From Falsiroseomonas sp041690465 (lineage in GTDB: Bacteria; Pseudomonadota; Alphaproteobacteria; Acetobacterales; Acetobacteraceae): 64,000 nucleotides of DNA. The translations under genes were made by a program, and so were the position numbers. The stretch is taken from positions 248,001-312,000 of the forward strand of contig NZ_JAWLHG010000004.1 of the NCBI RefSeq assembly GCF_041690465.1, read 5' to 3'. The notes under the pieces are model-generated. The model searched no databases. It had not been told where the DNA came from and saw only the letters and a list, made by a program, of their open reading frames with translations. Each line of letters starts with the position of its first letter. Positions within the stretch are counted from its first letter, which is position 1. Below are positions 56,676-64,000 of this stretch, piece after piece.

Positions 56676-58285
56676 GTGCCGAACCTGAGATTGCCGCCGC
56701 GGAAATCCATCGCCCAGCCCTTTGAGGCGCGCCAGGCGATGTCCTTGCGCTTGGCGGTGAAAGCGGCGGCGTGGTGCAGCACGATATAGCCGGGATCCTC
56801 GCGCTCCAGCAGTTCCAGGATGCGGCGGAACAGCGCGCGGCGGCGGGTCATGTCGGTCTCGACCTCCAGCGCCGCGCTGGCGCGGTCGAGCTCTGGGTTC
56901 ACCCATTCGCCAGTGCGGGTCGCCTCGGTACGCGGGCCGAAGCTGCGCAGGATGCCCGCCACCGGATCGCCGAACAGCGAGGTGTTGGACCAGTCGCGCA
57001 CGCCGCGTCCCGGCGAGCGTTCCGTCACCTGGGTGAAGTTCTCCTTCATCTCGATCTGCACGTTGATCCCGGCGGCGCGCCAGCCTTCGATGACGATCTG
57101 CGCGTTCGAGACCTGGTTGGTGTAGTAGTTGTTCAGCAGCCGCCAGGTGATTGGCTCCCCGCGGTAGTTGGCCTCGCGCAGCAGGCGGCGCGCCTCGGCG
57201 GGATCGTGGCGCGGATTCTCCCAGTCGCGGAGATACATCGCGCCGTAGCTTTCCATCTGCATGCCGCGCGGGATCGCGGTGCGGCCGGCCCACAGCGCCT
57301 GCACGATCGCCTCCCGGTCCACCAGGTGCGACATCGCGCGACGGATGCGCGCATCGGCCAGCACCGGATTCGTCTTGTCGAAGGCGATCTTGCGGATGTT
57401 GTTGATCGGGCTGCCCTGCACCTCGAAGCGCGCATCGCGTTCCACCACCTCCACCTGGTCGGGCGGAATGTCGCAGGCGAAATCGAACTCGCCGGAGAAC
57501 AGGCCGTTCACGCGGCCCGAGACCTCCGGCACCTCCACCAAGCGGATGCGCCGGACCGGCGGGCGGCCGCCCCAATATGCGTCATGCGCCTCGAAGGTGA
57601 GCGAGACGTCGGGGCGGTATTCGGCGATCGCGTAGGGCCCCGTACCGATCGGCTGGCGCCCCCAGGCAAGCCAGCTCGGCGCGGCGTCGAAGGCGGCGCG
57701 CGAGAGGATGGCGCCGACGCTCTGCGCAAGGCGCCCCTCCAGCGTCACATCGGGCGTGCGGTTGACGTAGCGGACGGTGTGGCGGTCCACCACCTCGATG
57801 CGCGCGAGGCCGGGATAGGTGCGGCGCGCCACCGCGATCACCTCCGCCGGCGGCTCCTTGCCGGTGGTACCGGCGAGCACGGTGCTCTGGCCGCGACCGC
57901 TATGGCCTTCGGTGCCGAACAGTCGCGGGCCGAAGGAGAAGGCGACATCCTCGGCCGTCATCTCCCGCCCATCATGGAAGCGCACGCCCGGGCGCAGGGT
58001 GAACTCGACGGTCGTCGCATCCACCCGGCGCCACGCGGTGGCAAGACCGGGACGCAGCGACAGGTCGCCGATCCAGTCCGTCTCGATCAGCGGCTCGGCG
58101 TAGATGTGGTGGATGCGGAATCCGACATTGGACTGTTCGCGCGGGGGCTCCAGCGTGTTGGAGTTGGAAAGGCGCTGCACCGCGATGGTGAGCACAGGCC
58201 TGTCATCCGCCTGCGCATGGCCGATGCGGGGCAGCGTGGTGACGGCAGCGGCGAACAGCGCCGCGCGGCGGGTGATGGCGGCCAT
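56672..58285 (-). CDS. ABC substrate-binding protein 1 of three tandem paralogues
   Basis: A 537-residue SBP_bac_5 receptor. Signal ITRRAALFAAAVTTLPRIGH; mature VLTIAVQRLSNSNTLEPPRE. Shared with its two neighbours are SNVG near the N-terminus, RPGVRFHDGREMTAEDVAFS, GTGPYAIAEYRP, FACDIPPDQ, VDREAIVQALWAGRT and NNYYTNQ. It is nearest the ATPase genes. The three paralogues share an importer, so each may widen its ligand range. Confidence 0.93.
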   Translation of the reverse strand: MAAITRRAALFAAAVTTLPRIGHAQADDRPVLTIAVQRLSNSNTLEPPREQSNVGFRIHHIYAEPLIETDWIGDLSLRPGLATAWRRVDATTVEFTLRPGVRFHDGREMTAEDVAFSFGPRLFGTEGHSGRGQSTVLAGTTGKEPPAEVIAVARRTYPGLARIEVVDRHTVRYVNRTPDVTLEGRLAQSVGAILSRAAFDAAPSWLAWGRQPIGTGPYAIAEYRPDVSLTFEAHDAYWGGRPPVRRIRLVEVPEVSGRVNGLFSGEFDFACDIPPDQVEVVERDARFEVQGSPINNIRKIAFDKTNPVLADARIRRAMSHLVDREAIVQALWAGRTAIPRGMQMESYGAMYLRDWENPRHDPAEARRLLREANYRGEPITWRLLNNYYTNQVSNAQIVIEGWRAAGINVQIEMKENFTQVTERSPGRGVRDWSNTSLFGDPVAGILRSFGPRTEATRTGEWVNPELDRASAALEVETDMTRRRALFRRILELLEREDPGYIVLHHAAAFTAKRKDIAWRASKGWAMDFRGGNLRFGT

Positions 58286-58288
58286 TGC

Positions 58289-59851
58289 TCAGGCTCCCCA
58301 GTTCGTGCCGCGGAAGTCCATCACGAAGGACTGCGCGGGCCGCCAGGCGATGTCGCGCCGCTTGGCGGTGAAGTTGGCGTTGCGGTGCAGGACGACGTAG
58401 CCGGGATCCTCGCGCTCGATGATCTCCAGCATGCGGCGCCAGACAAGGATGCGGCGCGGGCGGTCCACGCTGGTCTCGAGCTCGGCGGCAAGCGCGCCGA
58501 ACTCCTCGTTGCGCCATTGGTTGCGCACCCAGGGTGCGCCGGCGCGGCCCCAGGTGCCGGACATCTGGATCGAAGGGTCGTTGACCACCGCGGCCGCCGA
58601 CCAGTCATGCACGCCACGCGTCTCGGGCTCGCCACCCTGGATCTGGCCCCAGTTCTCCACCATCTGGAGCTGGACGTTGAGGCCCACGGCCCGCCAGCCC
58701 TCGACCATGATCTGCGCCGTCGCGGTCTGGTTGGTGTAGTAGTTGTCGAGGCAGCGATAGGGGATCGGCTGGCCGCGATAGCCGGCCTCGCGCAGCAGGC
58801 GGCGGGCCTCGGCGGGGTCGAAGCGCGGCACCTCGATGTCGCGAAGATACATTTCGCCGTAGAATTCCCATTGCAGGCCGCGCGGGACGCTGGTGCGTCC
58901 GCCCCACAGCGCGGCGACGATCGCTTCGCGATCCACCGAGTGGCTCATCGCACGCCGCACCAGCGGATCTGCGAGCACTGGATGCGACTTGTTGAAGACC
59001 AGGTAGCGCGTGTTGTTGATCGGGCCGCCGACGACCTCGAAGCGGCGGTCGCGCTCGATCCCGGCGATCTGGTCGGGCGGGATGTCGGAGGCGAACTCCG
59101 CCTCGCCCGAGAACAGCATGTTGACCCGGCTGGCAACCTCCGGGATCTCGGCGAAGCGCAGCCGGCGCAATGGCGGGCGGCCTTGCCAATGATCATCGAA
59201 GGCATCCAGCACCAGCGCCTGGTCCGGGCGGTACTCGGCGATGCGATAGGGGCCGGTACCGATCGGGCGGCGCGCCCAATCCATCCAGGATGGTGCCTGC
59301 TCGAAGGCGCCGCGAGGCGCGATCACCGCGATGGTGCGCACCATGCGGCCTTCCAGCACCACATCCGGCACCTTGCTGACCACACGCACCCGGTGCGGCC
59401 CTAGCGCCTCGATTCGCTCGAAACCGGGGAAGGCACGGCGCGCGGCCTGCACCACCGGCGTCGGCACCTCCCGCGCGCCGCCGCCCCACATCCGCTCCGG
59501 CCCGAAGGAGAAGGCGACGTCCTCGGCGGTGAAGGCGGCGCCGTCGTGAAAGCGCACGCCCTCCCGCAGGTCGAACTCCACCACCTGGTCGTCCACGCGC
59601 CGCCAGGCGGTGGCCAGGCCCGGGCGCAGCGACATGTCGCCGACCCAGTCCGTGTCCACCAGCGGCTCGACATAGTTGCGGAAGATCCGCGTGCCGACAT
59701 TGGACTGTTCGCGCAGCATCTCCAGCGTGTTCGACGTCGAGATGTTCTGCACGGCCACCGTGATCGCCGGCCGGCCGTCGGCCTGCGCAATCGCGAAGCG
59801 TGGCAGCGTGGCGACGCCGGCGGCAGCGGCCAGCAGATCACGGCGGCGCAT
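58289..59851 (-). CDS. ABC substrate-binding protein 2 of three tandem paralogues
   Basis: A 520-residue receptor. Signal RRRDLLAAAAGVATLPRFAI; mature AITVAVQNISTSNTLEMLRE. It shares all family blocks of its neighbours (SNVGTRIF, GVRFHDGAAFTAEDVAFSFG, GTGPYRIAEYRP, FASDIPPDQIAGIERD, VDREAIVAALWGGRTSVPRG, DNYYTNQ) but differs in the loop with GGGAREVPTP and in an Ala-to-Ser change in the FASD motif. It lies 3 bp from binding protein 1 and 4 bp from binding protein 3. Confidence 0.93.
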   Translation of the reverse strand: MRRRDLLAAAAGVATLPRFAIAQADGRPAITVAVQNISTSNTLEMLREQSNVGTRIFRNYVEPLVDTDWVGDMSLRPGLATAWRRVDDQVVEFDLREGVRFHDGAAFTAEDVAFSFGPERMWGGGAREVPTPVVQAARRAFPGFERIEALGPHRVRVVSKVPDVVLEGRMVRTIAVIAPRGAFEQAPSWMDWARRPIGTGPYRIAEYRPDQALVLDAFDDHWQGRPPLRRLRFAEIPEVASRVNMLFSGEAEFASDIPPDQIAGIERDRRFEVVGGPINNTRYLVFNKSHPVLADPLVRRAMSHSVDREAIVAALWGGRTSVPRGLQWEFYGEMYLRDIEVPRFDPAEARRLLREAGYRGQPIPYRCLDNYYTNQTATAQIMVEGWRAVGLNVQLQMVENWGQIQGGEPETRGVHDWSAAAVVNDPSIQMSGTWGRAGAPWVRNQWRNEEFGALAAELETSVDRPRRILVWRRMLEIIEREDPGYVVLHRNANFTAKRRDIAWRPAQSFVMDFRGTNWGA

Positions 59852-59855
59852 GGCG

Positions 59856-61475
59856 TCAGGCCCCCCAGTTGCCGGGCCGGAAATCCATCGCGAAGGCGGG
59901 GCTCGCTTTCCAGGCGGTGTCGCGGCGCTTCGCGGTGAAGGTCGCGTTCTGGTGCAGCACCGTGTAGGCGGGGTCCTCGCGCTCCGCGATCTCCAGCATG
60001 CGGCGGAACACCGCGCGGCGGCGGGCCCGGTCGGTGCTGGTCTCGAGCTCGCCCGAAAGGCGGTTGAACTCGGCATTCGTCCACTCGCCGACCTGCTGCT
60101 GCTGACCGTTCGGGCCATGCTGGTTGACGAGCGAGGAGACCGGGTCGTTGAAGGGCGCGCTGTTGGACCAGTCGCGGATGCCGCGCTGCGTCTCGCGGCT
60201 GAAGATCTGCGCCCAGTTCTCGACCATCTGGATCTCGACGTTGAGACCCGCCTGGCGCCACATCTCCACCAGGATCTGCGCGGTGCCGACCTGGTTGGTG
60301 TAGTAGTTGTTCAGCAGGCGATAGGGGATCGGCTCGCCGCGGTAGCCGGCCTCGCGCACCAGCTTGCGTGCCTCCGCCAGGTCGAAGCGCGGCACGCTCC
60401 AGTCGGCGTGGAACATCTCGCCGTAGTAGTCCCACTGCAGGCCCTTCGGCACCACGGTGCGGCCTGCCCAGAGGCTGTCGACGATCGCCTGGCGGTCGAT
60501 GCTGTGGGTCAGCGCGCGGCGGACGCGCGGGTCGCGCATTGCAGGCTGCGCCTGATCGAAGCAGCTGAGGCGGTGGTTCAGGATGGTGCCGCCCTGCACC
60601 TCGAAGGCACGGTTGCGCTCGATGCCGGAGATCTGGTCCGGCGGAATGTCGCAGGCAAAGGTGTATTCGCCGGAGAGCAGGCCGTTGATGCGGCTGGCGA
60701 CTTCCGGCACCTCGACGAAGCGGATCTGACGCAGCGGCGGGCGACCACCCCAATACTGGTCATGCGCCACCAGAGTCAGCGACACGTCGGGGCGGAACTC
60801 CGCCACCATGTAGGGTCCGGTGGTGATGGGCTTGCGCGCCCAATCGAGCCATGTCGCCGCCTCCGAGAAGCCGCGGCGCGAGCAGATGTCGCTGCCGTAG
60901 CGGGCAAGGCGGCCTTCCATCGTCACGTCGGGCGTGCGGTTGACGAAGCGGACGGTGTGCCGGTCCACCGCCTCCACCTTGTCCAACGCCGGCCAGTTGC
61001 GGCGTGCGACGGCGATCACCTCTGGCGGCAGCTCCTTGCCCTGCGGCCCCTGGCCGGGAATGCGCGCGAACAGCGTGCCGGAGGTTGGCGCGCCCTCCCC
61101 CGTGCCGAACATGCGCTCGCGGCCGAAGGAGAAGACCACATCCTCCGCGGTCAGCTCGTCGCCATTGTGGAAGCGCACGCCGGGCCGCAGCGAGAGCTCC
61201 ACCGTGCGGTCGTCGATCCGGCGCCATTCGGTGGCGAGCGAGGGCACGCTCTCGAGGTTGCCGAGCCAGTTCCGGCCGATCAGGCCTTCCCACAACGAGG
61301 AATAGAACACGCGCTCGCCGACATTGGACTGTTCGCGCAGCACTTCGAGCGTGTTGCTGTTCACCACCTTCTGCACGGCGATGACGATGCTGGGGCGCTG
61401 GTCGGCCTGGGCGATAGCGAAGCGCGGCAGCACGGCCAGCGCGGGCGTGGCCAGCAGGAGGCGACGACGGATCAT
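59856..61475 (-). CDS. ABC substrate-binding protein 3 of three tandem paralogues
   Basis: A 539-residue receptor. Signal IRRRLLLATPALAVLPRFAI; mature SIVIAVQKVVNSNTLEVLRE. Family blocks: SNVGERVF, GVRFHNGDELTAEDVVFSFG, TTGPYMVAEFRP, FACDIPPDQISGIERN, DRQAIVDSLWAGRTVVPKG, NNYYTNQ. The start ATG follows GAGGAGAG. It is the first of the three to be transcribed, 29 bp after the sulfatase C gene. It and protein 2 look more alike in the signal peptide (LPRFAIAQAD) than either to protein 1. Confidence 0.93.
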   Translation of the reverse strand: MIRRRLLLATPALAVLPRFAIAQADQRPSIVIAVQKVVNSNTLEVLREQSNVGERVFYSSLWEGLIGRNWLGNLESVPSLATEWRRIDDRTVELSLRPGVRFHNGDELTAEDVVFSFGRERMFGTGEGAPTSGTLFARIPGQGPQGKELPPEVIAVARRNWPALDKVEAVDRHTVRFVNRTPDVTMEGRLARYGSDICSRRGFSEAATWLDWARKPITTGPYMVAEFRPDVSLTLVAHDQYWGGRPPLRQIRFVEVPEVASRINGLLSGEYTFACDIPPDQISGIERNRAFEVQGGTILNHRLSCFDQAQPAMRDPRVRRALTHSIDRQAIVDSLWAGRTVVPKGLQWDYYGEMFHADWSVPRFDLAEARKLVREAGYRGEPIPYRLLNNYYTNQVGTAQILVEMWRQAGLNVEIQMVENWAQIFSRETQRGIRDWSNSAPFNDPVSSLVNQHGPNGQQQQVGEWTNAEFNRLSGELETSTDRARRRAVFRRMLEIAEREDPAYTVLHQNATFTAKRRDTAWKASPAFAMDFRPGNWGA

Positions 61476-61504
61476 GGGTTCTCTCCTCGCAGGTTGGAAG
61501 CGGG

Positions 61505-63070
61505 TCACTCGGCGGCGCGGGGAAGGCCGGTCTGCGGAACGGCGACACGCTCCTCCAGCCCTTGCGGCGTCGCGCGGTAATGGGTCAGCGTGCGCTCGGC
61601 GTGCTGCATGCGCTTGGACAGCGCCTTCTGCGCGTAGTCCTTCACCAGGCCGGCATGCGCCCGATCTTCCGCCAGGTTCTCGAAGCAGTGCGGATCTCGC
61701 GCCAGGTCGAAGAACAACGGGGGCAACGCGGCGAAGTGCACGTATTTGTACCTTTCGTCCTGCACCACGCAGAGAGAGCTCTCGTCCATGTGCAGGCCGA
61801 GGCTGCTCTCCGGCTTCGAGTAGTGGACGTCGCGGAAGTCGTATTCGTAGAACAGTACATCGCGCCAATCGGACGGCGCCGGTCCTTCAAGCAGCGGCAG
61901 GATGGAACGCCCGTCGCAGGCGCGAGGTATGGTGCCGCCGAGCGCCTCGAGGATGGTCGGCATCACGTCCACGCTCTCGGTGAAGGCATCCTCGATCGCA
62001 CCAGGCCGGTCATTGCGGCCGGCATCCTTCACCACCAGCGGAATACGGAAGCTCTCGTCGTGGTAGCCGATTTTGCCGAGCAGCCAGTGGTCGCCGAGTT
62101 GCTCGCCATGATCGGAGGTGAAGACGATCATCGTGTCGTCCCACTGGCCGTTCTGGTCGAGCCACGCGAAGACACGGCCGAGGCAGTCGTCGATCTCCGT
62201 GATGAGGCCGGCATAGGTGGCGCGCATCTGCCGGATGGCGCCCTCCTCTAGCGCCGTCGCCGCGCCGCCGGCGCCATGGAAGAACGAGCCCTGGCTGATG
62301 CCGCGCAGGTAGTGGCGCAGCAGCGGATGCTGCGCCGCCTCCTCTTCCCAGCGCGCGCGACGGACCGGCGCGGGCATGTCGGCGGCGGCGTACATCGCGT
62401 GGTAGGGCGCCGGCGCGATGAAGGGCGGGTGCGGGCGGTAGTAGCCGAGATGCAGGAACCAGGGCTTGCCGTTGCGGCCCTTCAGGTAGGTCAGCGCACG
62501 CTCGGTGAAGTAGGTGCTGTCGGAGAGCTCGGCGGGAATTCGGCAAGGGCGGTCGGTGACGCCGGGCACCGCATCCTCGCCTTCCGGCAGCCAGATGTCC
62601 TCGCGCCGCGGCGGCAGCTTGTAGCCCTGATGCGCAAGCCAGCCGAAATAGCCGTCCATATGCGGCTCGAAGGCGCCAACGCTGCGGAAGCCGTCCATTA
62701 GGTCGCCGAGGGTGGTGAAGCGAGGATCGCGCGGACCGCTGGTGCGGGGATCGGGCGTCGTCGTCGTGTAGCCTATGAGCGCCGGATCGTAGCCGGCGAG
62801 GCGCAGTTGCTTGCCGAGGTTGGTGTGGCGTGCATCAAGCGGCACCGTGTTCTGCACCGCACGATGGTTCATCAGGTAGAGGCCGGTCAGCAGGCTGGCG
62901 CGCGCCGGGCCGCAGGGCACGGTTGCGGTCACGTGGTTGCGGAAGGTCACGCCCTCGCGGCAGAGCCTGTCCAGGTTCGGCGTACGAAGGAAACCGGCGC
63001 CGAGCGCAGGGACGAAGTCCGCGCGCCACTGGTCAACAACGATGAGGAGAACGTTCTTTCGCTGCCGCAT
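61505..63070 (-). CDS. Formylglycine-type sulfatase C (candidate phosphonate/sulphate ester hydrolase)
   Basis: A 521-residue hydrolase of the sulfatase family. VLLIVVDQWRADFVPALG gives the first metal ligands. Cys53 is in the C-G-P-A-R motif (TVPCGPARASLLTGLYLMNH), an FGE substrate type. IVFTSDHGEQLGDHWLLGKI supplies later ligands. No signal peptide. It is transcribed after phnE and a phosphonate-type hexapeptide transferase gene, and before the three receptor genes. Phosphonate monoester hydrolases belong to this superfamily and also use formylglycine, so this substrate class is plausible. Start ATG 63070; GTG 63073 directly before it. Confidence 0.91.
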   Translation of the reverse strand: MRQRKNVLLIVVDQWRADFVPALGAGFLRTPNLDRLCREGVTFRNHVTATVPCGPARASLLTGLYLMNHRAVQNTVPLDARHTNLGKQLRLAGYDPALIGYTTTTPDPRTSGPRDPRFTTLGDLMDGFRSVGAFEPHMDGYFGWLAHQGYKLPPRREDIWLPEGEDAVPGVTDRPCRIPAELSDSTYFTERALTYLKGRNGKPWFLHLGYYRPHPPFIAPAPYHAMYAAADMPAPVRRARWEEEAAQHPLLRHYLRGISQGSFFHGAGGAATALEEGAIRQMRATYAGLITEIDDCLGRVFAWLDQNGQWDDTMIVFTSDHGEQLGDHWLLGKIGYHDESFRIPLVVKDAGRNDRPGAIEDAFTESVDVMPTILEALGGTIPRACDGRSILPLLEGPAPSDWRDVLFYEYDFRDVHYSKPESSLGLHMDESSLCVVQDERYKYVHFAALPPLFFDLARDPHCFENLAEDRAHAGLVKDYAQKALSKRMQHAERTLTHYRATPQGLEERVAVPQTGLPRAAE

Positions 63071-63139
63071 CACGATCCGCCCGAAGCTCTGTGGCCGCGG
63101 GCTTAACGGGTATCGGCGACAACCGCGTGACGGCTGTGC

Positions 63140-63808
63140 TTATCCTTCGTGACGCATGCCGGGGTCGTGCCGCGCGCAGAACGCAGGTGCCGACAAGTGA
63201 CGGATGTCGTCGAGTGCTTCTGCCAATGCGTCGCGCGGCCAGTCCCACCACGCAATACGCAGAAGCGATTGGCGCACCTCCTCCTCGAAACGGAAGCGGA
63301 GCACGCGTGCGGGGTTCCCGACAGTGACAGCGAAGGGCGGAACGTCCTTCGTCACCACCGCGCCGGCGCCGATCACGGCACCCGTGCCGATTGTCACGCC
63401 GGGCAGCACGATCGCGCCGTGGCCGAGCCAAACGTCGTGCCCAAGCGTCACGCGGTGTTCGCGGCGCCAGTCGAAGAAGCCGGCCTCGTCCATGCCAAGC
63501 CCATAGGCGCTGGCGCGGTAGGTGAAGTGGCTCATCGCCACGCGGTCCAGAGGGTGATTGCCCGGATTGATTCGCGTGTGGCTCGCGATCGAACAGAACT
63601 TGCCGATAGTCGCGTAGATGATCTGGCTGTCCTGCACGACGTAGGAGTAGTCGCCGAACTCCACCTCCGCGAGCGTGGTGCGCGCGCCAACCTCGGTATA
63701 GATGCCGAGGCGCGAATCGCGCACGCGCGCGGTCGGATCGATGAAGGGCTCAAGCCCCAGGCGCTTCTTCGCCGTGCCGGGGTCCTGTTGGCTGGTGACG
63801 CCGGTCAT
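63140..63808 (-). CDS. Hexapeptide-repeat transferase of phosphonate-metabolism type
   Basis: A 222-residue left-handed beta-helix acyltransferase like those of phosphonate loci (DapH/CAT-like family I know as TIGR03308). Repeats include IDPTARVRDSRLGIYTEVGA, FGDYSYVVQDSQIIYATIGK, and the xenobiotic-acetyltransferase block RVTLGHDVWLGHGAIVLPGV followed by GTGAVIGAGAVVTKDVPPFA. It has no membrane segment. Its start overlaps the phnE stop (ATGA), so it is co-translated with a phosphonate permease. Its acceptor is unknown. Confidence 0.85.
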   Translation of the reverse strand: MTGVTSQQDPGTAKKRLGLEPFIDPTARVRDSRLGIYTEVGARTTLAEVEFGDYSYVVQDSQIIYATIGKFCSIASHTRINPGNHPLDRVAMSHFTYRASAYGLGMDEAGFFDWRREHRVTLGHDVWLGHGAIVLPGVTIGTGAVIGAGAVVTKDVPPFAVTVGNPARVLRFRFEEEVRQSLLRIAWWDWPRDALAEALDDIRHLSAPAFCARHDPGMRHEG

Positions 63809-64000
63809 GCCCTGATCAGCTTCAGGCGGATGCGACGGCTTGCCCAATCGATGGCGGCGACGGTGACCAGGATCAGCAATACGATGAACGCCGCCTCGTC
63901 CCAGTTGTTCAGGCGAATGCGGTCGCCGAGCGCCAGCCCGATGCCACCGGCGCCCACCACGCCAAGGATGGTGGCCGATCGCGTGTTGCTCTCGAAGGTG
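63805..64000 (-). CDS. phnE: Phosphonate ABC permease PhnE (C-terminal part; rest outside window)
   Basis: The last 65 codons of a reverse-strand gene running off the right edge. The sequence has FESNTRSATILGVVGAGGIG, the PhnE EAA-type loop, then LALGDRIRLNNWDEAAFIVL, a membrane helix (IVLLILVTVAAID) and a basic tail. The order matches the ends of phosphonate importer permeases. It implies that phnC and phnD-like genes lie just beyond the window, and that the array to its left is part of a phosphonate-linked locus. Confidence 0.85.
   Translation of the reverse strand, partial: TFESNTRSATILGVVGAGGIGLALGDRIRLNNWDEAAFIVLLILVTVAAIDWASRRIRLKLIRA

Noticed and set aside
56771..59404. 877-codon plus-strand open frame over the tandem binding proteins
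   Set aside because: Antisense shadow; repeats in it merely mirror the paralogous binding-protein genes.

Overview
The window reads as a chromosomal segment of a high-GC alphaproteobacterium. I infer an Acetobacteraceae/Roseomonas-like organism from the codon use, the many Bug-type (tripartite tricarboxylate) solute receptors, the DUF1326/DUF2182 pair, the purC-purS-purQ-purL-BolA-glutaredoxin order and a tartrate-dehydrogenase-type enzyme. This was judged by eye only; no database search was run. I saw no rRNA, tRNA, CRISPR array or intact insertion sequence.

Region 1 (1-7.5 kb): the 3'-truncated glmU and a phosphoglycolate phosphatase, then a 0.6-kb gap holding what look like remnants of a divergent GntR regulator and TRAP-transporter locus. 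After it come a CBS-BON protein, the DUF1326/DUF2182 pair, a Bug receptor, an NRDE/TANGO2 protein and a CigR/RcnB-like secreted protein. Region 2 (7.7-13.3 kb): purC, purS, purQ, purL, BolA and Grx4, interrupted by a 77-aa membrane protein and a 208-aa protein of unknown family. Region 3 (13.4-20.9 kb): envelope genes, namely a glycosyltransferase, an RTX-repeat protein, a CDP-alcohol transferase/CdsA-like/PlsC operon, two TauE/SafE permeases, an Asp/Glu racemase and a DedA protein. Region 4 (21-31.4 kb): a peptide-type binding protein, a divergent response regulator/hybrid kinase pair, a small gene behind a candidate Fur-controlled promoter, a tartrate dehydrogenase and a second hybrid kinase. 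Region 5 (31.6-43.2 kb): nuclease, MsrQ, ELM1-like protein, pyrE, a lower-GC orphan, a peptide-type ABC importer, a MetE-like enzyme with a Bug receptor, and a PhoX-type phosphatase.

Region 6 (43.3-64 kb) is the most interesting part. A formylglycine-generating enzyme (FGE) with both catalytic cysteines sits with a GntR regulator and an amidohydrolase. Divergent from it is a tight Bug-sulfatase-Bug-sulfatase operon. Converging on that operon is a long minus-strand array: phnE (partial), a hexapeptide transferase of phosphonate loci, a third formylglycine-type sulfatase, three tandem paralogous binding proteins, two ABC ATPases, two permeases and a type I phosphodiesterase-like enzyme. My inference is that this is a catabolic locus for sulfate or phosphonate esters, with uptake, on-site activation of three FGly hydrolases, and several receptors for related ligands.
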